From assembly GCA_001657325.1 (NCBI GenBank), contig LWRO01000002.1, positions 273,711-337,710 of the forward strand: 64,000 nucleotides of DNA. Reading direction: 5' to 3'. Position 1 is the stretch's first letter, and each line of letters begins with the position of its first letter. This document shows, one piece after another, positions 8,822-17,970 of this stretch. A program made the position numbers and the translations under genes. The DNA is from Geitlerinema sp. BBD 1991-9 (lineage in GTDB: Bacteria > Cyanobacteriota > Cyanobacteriia > Cyanobacteriales > Geitlerinemataceae). The notes beneath the pieces are model-generated. The model saw only the letters and a program-made list of their open reading frames with translations. It did not search any database and was not told the origin of the DNA.

Positions 8822-11519
8822 AACTCCGCCACCCCAAAACTTTTGGGGTGGGTACGCTTCGATCGAGTCTTTGCCGATCGCCCACTGGCGAGGACGTTTG
8901 GTCTGCCCTCTCGCGCTTGTCGTCGCGCTCGCTCTGGGGGTTCGCAACCCCGCAACGGCGATCGAGTCTCGTCAGGGGGACACAGGCAATCCAACAGCTC
9001 CCGACTCCCTCGCGGTTCGTCCTGCAACCGGCACCGATCCGATCGCTCGATCGGCGGGCGATCTCGTGCAACAGGGTCGAGATTTCTATCGAGCCGGGCA
9101 GTTTGCCGACGCGATCGAAATTTGGCAAGCGGCGGCTCTGGACTTAGGACGTTCGGGAAACGACAGCTTGCCAAACGTCCTCGATCGCGTGTTAGTTTTT
9201 AGCTATCTGGCCTCGGCCTTCCAGCAACTCGGACAGTGGCCGCCAGCCGACCGCGCGATGCAAGATGCGTTCGCCCTCATTTCGACCGTTGCTATCGACG
9301 GCGATCTCCAGCAAGTAACCCATTACCACTTGGTCTTAGCGCAAGCATTCAACACCCGAGGTCACTTGCAACTGGCCAGAGGACGAGCCGTCGAAGCTTT
9401 GAAAAGCTGGCAGCAAGCTGAAGCGAACTACCGTCGAGCGGGTGACGAGGAAGGTGTTATCGGCAGTCAGATCGATCGAACCCAAGCATTACAAGCCTTG
9501 GGACAGTATCAGCGAGCCAGAGAAACCTTGGAGAACGTCGATCGATCGCTGCAAGCGTCCCCCGATTCGCCCCTCAAAGCGACTGGACTGCTGAACCTCG
9601 GTAATACGCTGCGTGCAGTTGGCGACTTCGATCGATCTCAGCAGGTCTTACAACAAAGTCTAGAGGTTGCCGAACGCTTACCTTCGTCCCTTCACGTTCA
9701 CGCCGCACTGCTCGGCTTAGCCCAAACTTCGCGGTTTCAAGGCAATCTCGATCGAGCGTTGGCCTTTTACGAACGAGCAGCGACGATCGCCCCCTCACCC
9801 CTCGCTCGCGTTCGCACCCAAATCGATCGACTGAGTCTCGCCGTCGAAACCGAGCAATGGGAAAACGCACGCACCCTATGGCAATCCCTCCAGTCCCAAC
9901 TCTTCGAGCTGCCCCCCCATCGCACCACGGTTGATTTACGGGTGAACGCCGCTCGCAGCTTGATAAAATGGCAGACCGTTGCGGTTGGAGAAATGCCCAA
10001 CGTCCGAGATGTTGCCGAACTCTTAGCCACAGCGATTCGAGATGCCCGCAGTCTGCAAGATCGACGTGCCGAAGCCTACGCCGTCGGCGAGTTAGCTGAC
10101 CTGTACGAACGCACGAATCGCGAAGTAGAGGCTTTGGACTTAGCGCAGCAAGCGTTGGTACTGGCTGAGACTGCCGACGCCCCCGATATTGCCTATCAGT
10201 TGCAATGGCAAACCGGACGACTCTTCAACGCTCGAGGCGATCGCGCCAGTGCTATTGATGCTTACGGGGAAGCCGTCAACACCTTAAACGCCATTCGCAA
10301 AGATTTAGTCGTCACGCCCGAATTGCAATTTTCATTTCGAGAGCGCGTCGAACCCGTGTATCGGGAGTTTGTGGGTTTGCTGCTCGCACCGGAAGCCAGC
10401 CAAAGCGATCTCGAGCGAGCGCGTCAAACCATCGAAGCGCTGCAACTGGCCGAATTGGAAAACTTCTTTCGAGAGGCTTGTTTAGACGCTCGCCCCCAGC
10501 AGATCGACGAGATCGATAGCACTGCTGCCGCAATCTACCCGATTATTTTGCTCGATCGACTCGCCGTCGTGCTGTCCGTTCCCGGACAACCGTTGCGTTA
10601 TTACGACACCCGTCTTCCTCAAAGTGAAGTCGAGCGCATCCTCCGCGAAATGCAAGCGTCTCTCAATCCCTCTTATCCCAACCAATGGCGCTTGCAACTG
10701 TCCGAACAGGTTTACGACTGGTTAATTCGACCCGCTGAAGGCGATCTCGCCAGCCACGAGATCGAAACGTTGGTATTTGTCCTCGACGGACTGCTGCGAA
10801 ATCTGCCGATGGCAGCCCTCTACGATGGAGATCGATACCTGATCGAGCAGTACGGCATTGCGTTAGCACCCGGTTTGCAACTCATTCCATCTGACCCTAT
10901 TGACTCGCAGCGGTTACAGGTTTTAATTGGAGGATTGACCGAGGCCCGTCAGGGATTTTCTGCCTTACCGGGCGTTAGCGTTGAATTGGAACAAATTGGC
11001 TCGGAAGGCATTGATACCTCGGTTCCCATCCTCAACGAACAGTTTACAGAAAATAACCTCGAAAATCAGATCGGTTCTACCGTATTTCCTATCGTTCATT
11101 TGGCAACACACGGTCAGTTGAGTTCCGATCCCGCAAAAACTTTCGTACTAACTTGGGATGATAAAATAGATGTTAAAGAATTGGGGCGTTTACTCAGAGC
11201 GAGATCGTTTGAAGTTTCGCTCCCCATTGAATTACTCGTCCTCAGTGCTTGTCAAACGGCATCGGGTGACGATCGAGCAGCTTTGGGATTAGCAGGATTA
11301 GCTGTTCGATCGGGAGTTCGCAGCACATTGGCGACACTCTGGTCGGTTAACGATCGATCGACTGCCCTGATGATGGGTCACTTTTATCGAGAATTAGCTC
11401 GGTCTGGAATGAGTAAAGCTGAAGCACTTCGTCAGTCACAACTGATGTTGTTGCAAAACTCTCAATACGATCATCCGTTCTTTTGGTCTCCATTTGTTAT
11501 GGTCGGAAACTGGTTTTAA
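8811..11519 (+). CDS. Exported TPR-CHAT caspase-like protease (copy 1)
   Basis: A 902-residue protein. The ATG at 8811 lies within the last codons of the TpsA gene; an upstream TTG at 8754 is less likely. A signal peptide is suggested by RGRLVCPLALVVALALGV ending near ATA-IES. Residues ~80-480 are TPR-like helical repeats (AGQFADAIEIWQAA, ALGQYQRARETLENV, AVGDFDRSQQVLQQ). The C-terminal CHAT domain carries the caspase/separase-type dyad: His767 in HLATHGQLSS and Cys814 in LSACQTASGDDRAALGLAG. CHAT domains are clan CD peptidases. Export is notable, because the well-studied TPR-CHAT protein of type III-E CRISPR is cytoplasmic. The tight linkage suggests its substrate or partner is the adjacent TpsA; that is inference. 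Confidence 0.88.
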   Translation: MFVKTPPPQNFWGGYASIESLPIAHWRGRLVCPLALVVALALGVRNPATAIESRQGDTGNPTAPDSLAVRPATGTDPIARSAGDLVQQGRDFYRAGQFADAIEIWQAAALDLGRSGNDSLPNVLDRVLVFSYLASAFQQLGQWPPADRAMQDAFALISTVAIDGDLQQVTHYHLVLAQAFNTRGHLQLARGRAVEALKSWQQAEANYRRAGDEEGVIGSQIDRTQALQALGQYQRARETLENVDRSLQASPDSPLKATGLLNLGNTLRAVGDFDRSQQVLQQSLEVAERLPSSLHVHAALLGLAQTSRFQGNLDRALAFYERAATIAPSPLARVRTQIDRLSLAVETEQWENARTLWQSLQSQLFELPPHRTTVDLRVNAARSLIKWQTVAVGEMPNVRDVAELLATAIRDARSLQDRRAEAYAVGELADLYERTNREVEALDLAQQALVLAETADAPDIAYQLQWQTGRLFNARGDRASAIDAYGEAVNTLNAIRKDLVVTPELQFSFRERVEPVYREFVGLLLAPEASQSDLERARQTIEALQLAELENFFREACLDARPQQIDEIDSTAAAIYPIILLDRLAVVLSVPGQPLRYYDTRLPQSEVERILREMQASLNPSYPNQWRLQLSEQVYDWLIRPAEGDLASHEIETLVFVLDGLLRNLPMAALYDGDRYLIEQYGIALAPGLQLIPSDPIDSQRLQVLIGGLTEARQGFSALPGVSVELEQIGSEGIDTSVPILNEQFTENNLENQIGSTVFPIVHLATHGQLSSDPAKTFVLTWDDKIDVKELGRLLRARSFEVSLPIELLVLSACQTASGDDRAALGLAGLAVRSGVRSTLATLWSVNDRSTALMMGHFYRELARSGMSKAEALRQSQLMLLQNSQYDHPFFWSPFVMVGNWF

Positions 11520-11738
11520 GCATTTATATATCGACACTTTAAGACATTTAAAGTTTTCGATTATCCTCAAAAAATATCGATCTGGAAAATGAAATATGAA
11601 AATTTCAAATATCCTCCCCAAAAATCACAATCGTGACGTTCAAAAAAGCTTGTTAGATGTCACAACGCTTCAAGGCGTGCAAGCGATTTAGACGATTCAC
11701 TTGAATTTCAATTTTAGATAAAATAAGAGGAATTCATT

Positions 11739-12518
11739 ATGACTTGGTTCAATCGTCTTCACTTGCCAGCGATCGGTACGATCTCCGTGTCCCTGGAAAT
11801 CGTTCTCGCCGCTAGTTGTTGCGCCCCAGTCCGAGCTCAACTCGCACCCGAAGCTCACAGCGCAGCCGTTCGTCTAAATCCCATCATCCACTTCGAGCCG
11901 CCTCCAGGGGAAGGACAACCGACCGGCAATCGCAGCGGCGGCAACCGAGACTGTTTCTCAGCAACAACATCAGACAACGCAGTCGATCGTGCGTTTCTAA
12001 CGTTACTGATTCCCGAAACCCTTCAAGGGTTCACGATTGACGAACGCCCCACGGTCTTTGTTTACATCCCACAAACATCGGCTCGTTCGGTGAGAGCGAA
12101 ACTCGAAGACGAAGCGGGGAACCTCTACTATTACAACGAAAACCTACCGATCTCTGAAACGCCTGGGATTTATGCATTTCGCTTTCCCAGCAGCACTCCT
12201 TCCCTCGAAGCCGGTCAGCGATATCAGTGGACGATGGCCGTCACCTGTCGCGAAGCATCCCGCTACGACGATCCCTCAGTGTCCGGTTGGATCGAACGTA
12301 TCGAACCCGATTTAGCGCTCGATCGATCCGATCGAGAACCGTCCCTCGAACTCGCCGCGTCCTATGCCGCTGATGGATTGTGGTTCGATGCCCTAACAAC
12401 CCTGGCTGAACTTCGGCAATCTCAACCCAACAATCCAACCGTCACTCGAGAGTGGGAAACGCTTCTGGATTCGATCGGATTGGCAGGTATCGCCACACAG
12501 CCCCTCAGATCCAACTAA
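11739..12518 (+). CDS. DUF928 family exported protein
   Basis: A 259-residue protein with a signal peptide (hydrophobic residues ~10-28, cleavage near VRA-QLA). It continues with a Gly/Asn-rich segment and the DUF928 core: LTLLIPETLQGFTIDERPTV, then FVYIPQTSARSVRAKLEDE and LYYYNENLPISETPGIYAFRFP, and a C-terminal helix pair with DGLWFDALTTLAELR. DUF928 proteins have no known biochemical role; in cyanobacteria I know them from the neighbourhood of TpsA, CHAT and CHASE2 genes, exactly as here. It is 219 bp after the CHAT gene and only 12 bp before the CHASE2 gene, so it is probably cotranscribed with the latter. The two short strand-rich segments suggest a periplasmic beta-sandwich, but this is a guess. 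Confidence 0.85.
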   Translation: MTWFNRLHLPAIGTISVSLEIVLAASCCAPVRAQLAPEAHSAAVRLNPIIHFEPPPGEGQPTGNRSGGNRDCFSATTSDNAVDRAFLTLLIPETLQGFTIDERPTVFVYIPQTSARSVRAKLEDEAGNLYYYNENLPISETPGIYAFRFPSSTPSLEAGQRYQWTMAVTCREASRYDDPSVSGWIERIEPDLALDRSDREPSLELAASYAADGLWFDALTTLAELRQSQPNNPTVTREWETLLDSIGLAGIATQPLRSN

Positions 12519-12530
12519 ACCAACACACAA

Positions 12531-14705
12531 ATGTGGCAAACGTTCAAGCTGGCCGTTCGACAATGGAGTGACATTTTCATCATTGCTCCCAGCGTCGCGG
12601 CGTTCGTCATCGGGTGCAGCTTAACTGGAGGGTTTCAACTGTTAGAATGGGCGGCCCTCGATCTCTTTTTTCGCCTGCGTCCCCTCGAGCCGATCGATCC
12701 CCGAATCGCGATCGTCAGTATTGACGACTCAGACATCGCCTACTTCAAACAATGGCCGATGTCCGATGCCCAACTGGCCAATGCGATCGAAGCCATCCGA
12801 CAACACCAACCGAGAGCCATCGGTTTAGACCTGTATCGAGACTTGCCCGTCGAACCCGGACATCACCAGTGGATTCAGACGATGCAAACGACACCGAACC
12901 TGATCGGGATCGAAAAAGTCAACGGAAATCCCGTTCCCGCCCCAACAATTCTCGGTCAACTCGATCGTGTGGGTGTTGCCGATCTGATCTCCGATGCCGA
13001 TGGCAAAGTGCGCCGCGCCCTGCTCTCCGTTCGACCGCAGGACGAGCGAACGAGATTGAGTTTCGGTGTAAAGCTCGCGTTGATGTATTTGGAAGATGAG
13101 GGAATCGTACTCGAATCGATCGATGTCGATCGCCAGCAGTATCGTTTGGGAAAAGCGGTCTTTAACCGCTTTCAGCAGAATGATGGCGGTTACGTTCGCG
13201 CAGATAACAGGGGATACCAAATTTTATTAAATTTTCGCGGTGCTTCGGGCAGCTTCCAAACGGTATCGATAACAGACGTTCTCGAAAATCGCATCCCTCC
13301 CGACTTCCTACAAGATCGAATTGTTTTGATCGGGCCCACTGCCTCGAGCCTGGAAGATGCCTTCTACAACCCCTACAGCACCGACGATTTAACGGCCCTC
13401 TACGGACTTGAAATTCACGCCCACCTCGTCAGTCAGATCGTCAGTGCAGCCCTAGACGAGCGTCACTTGATTCGGGTTTTGCCCGATCCGATCGAGTGGT
13501 TGTGGATCTTAGGTTGGTCGTGGGGCAGTGCCGTTTTGAGCGCGATGTGTCTCCGCAAGCGATGGACTGTCGTGAGTGTCGTCCTGCTCGGCGCTTGCCT
13601 CGTCATCCTTTCCTACGAAGCGTTTATCGCGGGTTGGTGGATTCCCGTCTTTACCCCCCTGCTGGCCGTTGCCGGATCGGCAATTTCCAGTACGAGCTGC
13701 ATCCTCTGGAAAAACATCAAACTATCGCACCAACAATTAGAAGAGTACGCGCGAACCCTCGAACAGAAAGTCGAAGAGCGAGCAGAACAGTTACGGCTAT
13801 CAGAAGAAAAATTTGCCAAGGTTTTTCGTGCGACACCCTGTCCGATCGTCATCGTTTCCGTAGACGAAGGCAAGTACATCAATATCAACCAGAGCTTTCT
13901 CAAAGCAACGGGCTACACCAGTGAAGAAATCCTCGATCGACCCTTTGGGGAACTCGATTTGTGGGTTAACGCCCAACATCCCTCAGTATCGATCGATGAC
14001 TTTACCCGCCAGGGAGGGGTGAACAACCACGAGCTGAGATTTCGGACGAAGAAAGGCGAGGAGAGAACCGCTCTGTTTTCGACTGAAGCCGTTAACCTAC
14101 GCGGCCAAAACTGCTTGTTAGTGATATTCAACGATATTACCGATCGAAAGCGAGCAGAAGCCGCCCTCGAAGCTGCCAACCACAAACTCCATCGTATTGC
14201 GACGATGGATAGCCTGACGCAAGTGGCCAATCGCAGGCGGTTTGACGAATACCTGAATCAAGAATGGCAGCGAATGTCTCGAGAACGAGCGCCTTTATCG
14301 CTGATTTTATGCGATGTCGACGATTTCAAGCGCTACAACGATACTTACGGCCATCAAGCTGGAGACGTGTGTTTGCATCAGATCGCCCAAGCCATACGCC
14401 GCGCGCTCAAGCGTCCGGCGGACTTAGTCGCCCGTTACGGTGGCGAAGAGTTTGCTGCGATTTTGCCCAATACCCCCGCGAGCGGTGCGATGCAAGTGGC
14501 ACGGGCAATTCGAGAAGAAATTTGGAAACTTGCCATTCCTCATACAGCCTCCCGCGTGAGCGATCTCGTCACCGTGAGTTTGGGCGTAACCACTCAAATT
14601 CCTATCCTCACTCGGCCGGTCGAATTCCTCATTGCGGCATCCGATCGAGCGCTTTACGAAGCGAAAGCACGCGGTCGCAACTGTGCCGTCGCACGACCGG
14701 CTTGA
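12531..14705 (+). CDS. CHASE2-PAS-GGDEF membrane diguanylate cyclase
   Basis: A 724-residue sensor. A transmembrane helix at ~17-37 is followed by an extracytoplasmic CHASE2 domain (~45-305; motif DLFFRLRPLEPIDPRIAIVSIDD), three more membrane helices (~318-390), a coiled coil (QQLEEYARTLEQKVEERAEQ), a PAS domain (~430-550) and a GGDEF domain. The active site is GGEEF at 637-641, and RPAD at 628-631 matches the product-inhibition I-site (RxxD five residues upstream), so it should make c-di-GMP with feedback control. CHASE2 ligands are unknown. Its position after the TpsA, CHAT and DUF928 genes suggests it senses the state of the cell envelope or the secreted adhesin and sets c-di-GMP accordingly; that link is inference. 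Confidence 0.92.
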   Translation: MWQTFKLAVRQWSDIFIIAPSVAAFVIGCSLTGGFQLLEWAALDLFFRLRPLEPIDPRIAIVSIDDSDIAYFKQWPMSDAQLANAIEAIRQHQPRAIGLDLYRDLPVEPGHHQWIQTMQTTPNLIGIEKVNGNPVPAPTILGQLDRVGVADLISDADGKVRRALLSVRPQDERTRLSFGVKLALMYLEDEGIVLESIDVDRQQYRLGKAVFNRFQQNDGGYVRADNRGYQILLNFRGASGSFQTVSITDVLENRIPPDFLQDRIVLIGPTASSLEDAFYNPYSTDDLTALYGLEIHAHLVSQIVSAALDERHLIRVLPDPIEWLWILGWSWGSAVLSAMCLRKRWTVVSVVLLGACLVILSYEAFIAGWWIPVFTPLLAVAGSAISSTSCILWKNIKLSHQQLEEYARTLEQKVEERAEQLRLSEEKFAKVFRATPCPIVIVSVDEGKYININQSFLKATGYTSEEILDRPFGELDLWVNAQHPSVSIDDFTRQGGVNNHELRFRTKKGEERTALFSTEAVNLRGQNCLLVIFNDITDRKRAEAALEAANHKLHRIATMDSLTQVANRRRFDEYLNQEWQRMSRERAPLSLILCDVDDFKRYNDTYGHQAGDVCLHQIAQAIRRALKRPADLVARYGGEEFAAILPNTPASGAMQVARAIREEIWKLAIPHTASRVSDLVTVSLGVTTQIPILTRPVEFLIAASDRALYEAKARGRNCAVARPA

Positions 14706-14785
14706 TCGGTCGATCGAACGACGATGCTGAAGATTTGCGGATAATAGGGTAGCAATTTCAAACACTAGACCTGGGAGATTCTAGA

Positions 14786-16285
14786 ATGCCAGATCCTCGA
14801 TCGAACGCTTGGGTATCTCGTCGCCAGCTTTTGCAAGGGCTGTTCGCGACTGCGGCTATGGGGGTTAGTACAAACCTCGTGCCGGGTTGCGGCCGCCAGG
14901 AAGAGGATTCCCAACTGACCGGGAGCGGGGTGACTCAACAAAAGCTTAACGTTTTAGCAATTATTGTTGACGACTTGCGCCCTCAACTGAAATGTTACGG
15001 CCGCGAACAGATGATTTCACCCCATCTCGATCGACTGGCTGCTGAAGGAATGCTGTTTGAGCGAGCGTATTGTCAAGTTCCCATTTGCGGTGCGTCTCGC
15101 GCGAGTACGCTCTCCGGCGTGCGTCCGACATGGGAACGATTTGGCAGTAACTATAAGGCACGCAAAGATAAAGACTTTCCCGAGGGCATCAGTTTACCCG
15201 GCATTTTCAAGCAACACGGCTATCGTACGATTTCCTACGGTAAGGTCTACCACACCCTAGACGACGATCGAGACAGTTGGATTGAAGGCCCCTGGCGACC
15301 TTGGGGAATGTGGGGGCAAAACGCCTACGTCAAACCCGAAAATCAAGCCATCGCAGCCACCCGCGAGGGGGCTTACGGCCCCCCAGTAGAAATGGCAGAC
15401 GTGGCCGATAACGTCTACGCCGATGGGAAAATTGCCGAACGCACTGTTGAAACCCTCGATCGACTCAAAGACAAACCCAAACCGTTTTTCCTGGCCGTCG
15501 GATTTTTCAAACCCCACCTTCCTTTCAACGCCCCGAAAAAATATTGGGATCTCTACGATCGAGACGACATCAATTTAGCCGACAACCCCTTCCGCCCTGC
15601 TGGAGCGCCCAATGCCGCCTTACACAATTGGGGGGAATTACGAGCCTACGATGGCATTCCTAAAGAGGGGCCGGTTTCCGAAGACATGGCACGAACCCTC
15701 ATTCACGGCTACTACGCTTGCACGAGTTACATCGACGCTCAAATCGGTACAGTGCTAGATGCCCTCGACCAATTCGGATTGCGAGACCATACGATCGTGG
15801 TGTTGTGGGGAGACCACGGTTGGCAACTCGGCGAACACGGGCTTTGGTGCAAACACGCCAATTTTGAAACCTCGCTTCATTCTCCGCTGTTGGTTCGCGC
15901 CCCCGGTTTCCCGGAAGGACAGCGTACTGCTGCATTAGTCGAATTTGTCGATATTTATCCGTCGCTGTGCGAATTGTGCGGGATCGAATTACCTGAATAT
16001 TTGGAAGGATCGAGTTTCGTACCGTTGCTCGACGATCCGGAACGGCCCTGGAAGGAAGCAGCCTTCAGTCGCTACCAACGGGGGGAATCGATTAAGGTCG
16101 ATCGATATCGCTATACGGAATGGCGCAATGACCCGGAAGAAATTCGGGCGACGATGCTGTACGACCACGTTGCCGATCTGGGGGAGAATACCAATATCGC
16201 CGATCGACCGGAAAACGCCGAACTCGTCCGCAAGTTGAGCGAGCAACTCAAACAAGGGTGGAGAGCATTTCGCCCTCCAACTTGA
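14786..16285 (+). CDS. Sulfatase of the iduronate-2-sulfatase type with Tat-lipoprotein signal
   Basis: A 499-residue type I sulfatase. The formylglycine motif is CGASR at 101-105 (CxAxR form, Cys101 to be oxidised). Metal ligands are visible in IIVDDLRPQL (Asp62/Asp63) and in LWGDHGWQLGEHGLW. The N-terminus has a twin-arginine motif SRRQLLQG at 11-18, a short hydrophobic stretch and a lipobox VPGC with Cys35, so it should be folded and oxidised in the cytoplasm, exported by Tat and lipidated. Substrates are likely sulfated polysaccharides, for example sheath or environmental glycans. No formylglycine-generating enzyme gene is nearby. It starts 80 bp after the CHASE2 gene on the same strand but need not be functionally linked. 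Confidence 0.88.
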   Translation: MPDPRSNAWVSRRQLLQGLFATAAMGVSTNLVPGCGRQEEDSQLTGSGVTQQKLNVLAIIVDDLRPQLKCYGREQMISPHLDRLAAEGMLFERAYCQVPICGASRASTLSGVRPTWERFGSNYKARKDKDFPEGISLPGIFKQHGYRTISYGKVYHTLDDDRDSWIEGPWRPWGMWGQNAYVKPENQAIAATREGAYGPPVEMADVADNVYADGKIAERTVETLDRLKDKPKPFFLAVGFFKPHLPFNAPKKYWDLYDRDDINLADNPFRPAGAPNAALHNWGELRAYDGIPKEGPVSEDMARTLIHGYYACTSYIDAQIGTVLDALDQFGLRDHTIVVLWGDHGWQLGEHGLWCKHANFETSLHSPLLVRAPGFPEGQRTAALVEFVDIYPSLCELCGIELPEYLEGSSFVPLLDDPERPWKEAAFSRYQRGESIKVDRYRYTEWRNDPEEIRATMLYDHVADLGENTNIADRPENAELVRKLSEQLKQGWRAFRPPT

Positions 16286-16332
16286 ACTCGGTCGTTTTTC
16301 GCCCTTCAGTCGCTATTGTATCGTTACTATCT

Positions 16333-16680
16333 ATGTCGTCCTCTAAAAATCCAAGCCGTCAAAATCGTATCGTTTACTCGGAATTCGGCAGCCACGCTCC
16401 AGCATCCGAGTCGGACGCCGTGCAGGAACTGTCCCCTCAACAGCAAAACCTGCGAGTGCAAGCGACGCGCAAGGGACGTAAGGGTAAAACCGTTACCGTT
16501 GTGACTGGCTTTCAGTCCAAACCCGAAACGCTCAAAGCTTTAGCGAAAGCCTTGAAGAGCCACTGTGGCAGTGGAGGCGCGGTGAAAGACGGCTCGATCG
16601 AGATTCAAGGTGATTTTGTCGATCGGGTTGTGGCGTTTCTCAAAGACAAGGGATACAGCGCAAAGCGTAGCGGTGGTTAA
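16333..16680 (+). CDS. SUI1/eIF1-like translation factor
   Basis: A 115-residue protein with ATG at 16333; an in-frame extension upstream overlaps the sulfatase gene and is not likely. The SUI1 core is plain: LRVQATRKGRKGKTVTVVTG, then LKALAKALKSHCGSGGAVKDG and a C-terminal GDFVDRVVAFLKDKGY. The N-terminal ~35 residues are polar and probably disordered, as in bacterial YciH proteins. SUI1 proteins bind the small ribosomal subunit near the P site and affect start-site fidelity in eukaryotes and archaea; the bacterial role is less clear. The gene follows the sulfatase by 47 bp. Confidence 0.93.
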   Translation: MSSSKNPSRQNRIVYSEFGSHAPASESDAVQELSPQQQNLRVQATRKGRKGKTVTVVTGFQSKPETLKALAKALKSHCGSGGAVKDGSIEIQGDFVDRVVAFLKDKGYSAKRSGG

Positions 16681-16689
16681 TCTCGGCGG

Positions 16690-17223
16690 TTAGCGTAAAA
16701 GATCTCGTAACAAGTCCGCTTGCTTTCTCGCCTGAGTGTCTGACGGATCGAGTCGGGCAGCTTCCTCGAAGGCTTCGATCGCCTGCTCGTATTGCTGGAG
16801 TTCGACAAATACAACCCCTAGGTTGTACCAAATATTCGCATCGTCCGGACGGATTGCAGCAGCGTAGTTGAGTACCGTTAACGCATCTTGGTACTGTCCG
16901 AGCTGTTCTAAAACTGCACCGAGGTTGTCGAGTAAAATGATGCAGTTTTCTTCTCGATCGATGCTGATGCTTTCGTGACAGTGTTGTCGTTGAACGGCCA
17001 GCGAGCAAGCTTCGACCGCTTCTAGCGGTGGGGCGTTCGAGCAAAGATCGGCCAGCTCGTAAAAATCGTATTGCTGTAGTTCTTGGGAAATGCCATCTGC
17101 GTTCAGTTGCTGGAAGTACTTCGACGGATTCCAGCTCCAGGCCGGCTCAGCTACGGTCAAACAGCATACTGCACTGAGGCACAGTGCTATTCGATCGATT
17201 GGAGTTTTGATAATACGTTTCAT
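16690..17223 (-). CDS. Exported TPR protein, unknown function
   Basis: A 177-residue protein with a signal peptide (hydrophobic residues ~10-28, cleavage near AWS-WNP). The middle has several Cys residues (ADLCSN, VEACS, RQHCHES). Two to three TPR units follow: NLGAVLEQLGQYQDALTVLNYA, IWYNLGVVFVELQQYEQAIEAFEEA and a short end. TPR units are scaffolds for protein contacts; the location should be periplasmic. It is convergent with the SUI1 gene (10-bp gap). No partner can be named from context. Confidence 0.82.
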   Translation of the reverse strand: MKRIIKTPIDRIALCLSAVCCLTVAEPAWSWNPSKYFQQLNADGISQELQQYDFYELADLCSNAPPLEAVEACSLAVQRQHCHESISIDREENCIILLDNLGAVLEQLGQYQDALTVLNYAAAIRPDDANIWYNLGVVFVELQQYEQAIEAFEEAARLDPSDTQARKQADLLRDLLR

Positions 17224-17970
17224 GTCGGAACACCTGAGTCGCTTGATAAATTCCTACATCCTTCTTCTCTGACAAACCTCGCAGACTCGGGATACCTGGG
17301 GATAGTGCCGTCATCGTGCTATGAGGTGCGATCCGAAGTCCGGTAGCGGTAGACACTGTTCTCAAAAATCAAAACTCTTTTCCAAAAAAGGTTTTGAGTC
17401 AATAGCAATCGTACGTTAGAAAAGCGGATTTCGGATGTCCTGTGTCAAAAAAGACGATTGAAGCAGGTTGTCGTTTGCTTGATTTTGAGTCCTACACAAT
17501 CTATAGCAAAAATCCAACCGTAGAAAACCGTACTTTTACAGAAATGCTTTTCCGTGATTTTACTTAAAGTAGCTAATATCTTAAGATTTCGATCGGATTG
17601 TATCTGTGAAACAACGTAGCTAGGAAAGTCTGTACATCCGAAATTTTATAGGAAGGACGTGGAAAGTTTAAATGCAGATTAGAGAGCGAAGAAGGATAAA
17701 ATAGTTCCTTTGAGTATATATTTCACTTTTTTTGCGAAAAAAGAAAAAATTCCAGCCAATTTCTCTGAATTGAGCGCAAAATGAGTAGAAGTACGGAAGC
17801 TCGAGCGAGGACTCGAACTCAAACGTTCGAGTCGTCTACCGCTCGTCTTATCGGTCAGTGATGCAAATCACGATCCCAAGGACGCGCCAATAGGAAGATA
17901 AAAACTCGATTCTCGTTCCGAAAGCCTCAGCCAACGGAACCTTTGAAGAGAACGATCGAGGAGTCAGCTC
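17224..17970. other. Intergenic region with a structured element near its right end
   Basis: The first ~550 bp are AT-rich and show no gene. At 17803-17871 there are two well-formed stem-loops. The first has an outer stem CGAGCG (17803-17808) / CGCTCG (17840-17845) and an inner perfect 9-bp stem GACTCGAAC (17810-17818) / GTTCGAGTC (17825-17833) with a 6-nt loop. The second is GTGAT-GCAA-ATCAC (17858-17871), with a GNRA-type loop on the plus strand. It lies ~100 bp before the ComM-like gene and may be a 5' leader structure or a small RNA. The GACTCGAAC stretch recalls a tRNA T-arm, but a tRNA fold does not close. Confidence 0.4.

Noticed and set aside
8811..11519. Type III-E CRISPR (Craspase) association of the TPR-CHAT proteins
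   Set aside because: No Cas effector or repeat array is in the window, and both CHAT proteins carry export signals.
17795..17885. A tRNA gene on the minus strand, suggested by GAGGACTCGAAC (T-arm-like)
   Set aside because: The T stem does not pair, the region between T-like and D-like parts is too short for an anticodon arm, and the bases form a different 9-bp hairpin.
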